From K189A clade bacterium (GTDB lineage: Bacteria > Pseudomonadota > Gammaproteobacteria > Pseudomonadales > Azotimanducaceae): a stretch of DNA of 7,162 nucleotides. The position numbers were made by a program, and so were the translations under genes. The stretch spans positions 1 to 7,162 of the forward strand of contig RKSB01000188.1 in assembly GCA_007571095.1 (NCBI GenBank). Direction: 5' to 3'. The notes under the pieces are model-generated. The model was not told the DNA's origin. It saw nothing but the letters and a program-made list of their open reading frames with translations, and ran no database searches. Within the stretch, counting starts at the first letter, position 1. Each line of letters starts with the position of its first letter. Shown here piece by piece: positions 6,294 to 7,162 of this stretch.

Positions 6294-7162
6294 CCAGGCT
6301 GCGCTGAATAAACCAGCAGGCACTGACGCTGCCGATGAGAAACACCGTCAATCGAACCAGCCGCTGACTCGCCTGCAGGCTCAACAGCGGAGCGACTAAC
6401 AGTCTCAGCCCGCCGATCAGCAGAACAACCATGACCTGGCCTGTTTCAAGGCCCAGGTTGAACAAGGCCAGTGCCTCCAGGGCTTCGTCTTCGGGCAGGC
6501 CGATTTCTGTCAGTACACCGGCGAAACCAAAGCCGTGCAGCAGGCCAAACACAAACACCAGAAGATAAGGGAAATGGCCTGCGATCAGTGAGCGTTGGTC
6601 GAGTCGACACAAGAGTTCTCGAGCAACAAACAGAATGGACAGTGCGATGGCCGCTTCGACCGGAGCGAAAGGCAGGGTGACCAGCGAAAGAACGCTGGCC
6701 GCCAGCGTAATACTGTGCGCTATCGTGAAACTGGTCACCATGAGCACGCACGAGCGAAGACTTTTGAACAACAGCACCAGCAGAAGAAGAAAAAAGAGAT
6801 GGTCATAGCCGAACAACAGGTGCTCGACTCCAAGCCGGAAATAGGCCGATACCGGGGATTCCTGGCCGAAAACGGAAACATTCCGGTCGGCGGTCAGACG
6901 CAGGTTCTGATCCTCGCCATTCAGCGGAATCAGGCGAACGAGGACATCGGTGATGGTTTTCTGAAGACCCTCGACGGCTATGGGTCGGCCGGCCAGGCCG
7001 CCTTCACATTTCAGCAGAAAATGCTCGATCAGGGCACCGGAAGGACGGCTCATTCTGCTGTCGGATTGACGCTCGCAGTTCGCCGAAAAGACCGGCCTTA
7101 ACCCGAGGGCGGCAACCGAAGTTCGCTGGCCTCGTACCGGCTGCTTCCAGACGACCGAAAAG
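6277..7162 (-). CDS. HupE/UreJ-type membrane protein, 5' end beyond the window
   Basis: The protein belongs to the HupE/UreJ_2 group of membrane proteins. Related HupE and UreJ proteins are linked to nickel uptake, but the role of this longer, N-terminally extended group is not established. An internal Met codon lies at 7053, but the frame has no stop from there to the edge. The upstream residues (about 36, including VVWKQPVRGQRTS) look like the soluble N-terminal domain of this group, so I treat the gene as 5'-partial. Counting from the Met at 7053, the soluble part includes CEGGLAGRPIAVEGL (16-30) and ITDVLVRL (34-41). The membrane part carries the histidine-bearing motifs GVEHLLFGYDH (75-85), FTIAHSITLAAS (109-120), LLHGFGFAG (171-179) and FNLGLETGQ (198-206), with about seven hydrophobic helices. 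It ends in TGA and overlaps the SbmA-like gene tail-to-tail. A signal peptide is expected but lies outside the window. Confidence 0.88.
   Translation of the reverse strand, partial: FSVVWKQPVRGQRTSVAALGLRPVFSANCERQSDSRMSRPSGALIEHFLLKCEGGLAGRPIAVEGLQKTITDVLVRLIPLNGEDQNLRLTADRNVSVFGQESPVSAYFRLGVEHLLFGYDHLFFLLLLVLLFKSLRSCVLMVTSFTIAHSITLAASVLSLVTLPFAPVEAAIALSILFVARELLCRLDQRSLIAGHFPYLLVFVFGLLHGFGFAGVLTEIGLPEDEALEALALFNLGLETGQVMVVLLIGGLRLLVAPLLSLQASQRLVRLTVFLIGSVSACWFIQRSLVILMA

Overview
The window looks like ordinary chromosomal DNA from a proteobacterium, most likely a gammaproteobacterium. The SufB and SufD proteins are E. coli-like at their active-site motifs, the transporter resembles SbmA, and the DNA is moderately GC-rich with short gaps and overlapping genes. 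No species can be named from the sequence alone.

Layout, left to right. (1) 14-3492, minus strand: a compact sufB-sufC-sufD operon for iron-sulfur cluster assembly, transcribed right to left. sufB and sufC overlap by one base and sufC and sufD are 3 bases apart. The scaffold and ATPase subunits are all present with key residues intact. Any sufS, sufE/sufU or sufT lies beyond the left edge, and there is no iscR or sufR upstream of sufB within view. An extended -10 promoter sits just upstream of the preferred sufB start. (2) 3493-4355: no intact gene. It holds the sufB leader, a decayed internal fragment of a TauE/SafE permease gene (about 3640-4135), a 14-base junction fragment, and a second 72-base remnant of the same gene (4150-4221). 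(3) 4356-5114, minus strand: the intact TauE/SafE-family permease gene that resembles those remnants. (4) 5115-5294: divergent intergenic region with a plausible promoter for the next gene and a small GC-rich hairpin. (5) 5295-6293, plus strand: an SbmA/BacA-family inner-membrane peptide transporter of a short form that lacks the N-terminal segment of E. coli SbmA. (6) 6277 to the right edge, minus strand: a HupE/UreJ-type membrane protein that overlaps the transporter tail-to-tail by 17 bases. Its frame stays open to the window edge, so it is a 5'-partial gene.

The suf genes form one functional unit. The other three membrane-protein genes have no demonstrated connection to it, although TauE/SafE proteins move sulfur-containing anions and so share a sulfur theme. 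No previously undescribed system is evident. The most unusual structure is the decayed, rearranged array of TauE/SafE gene fragments between sufB and the intact permease gene.
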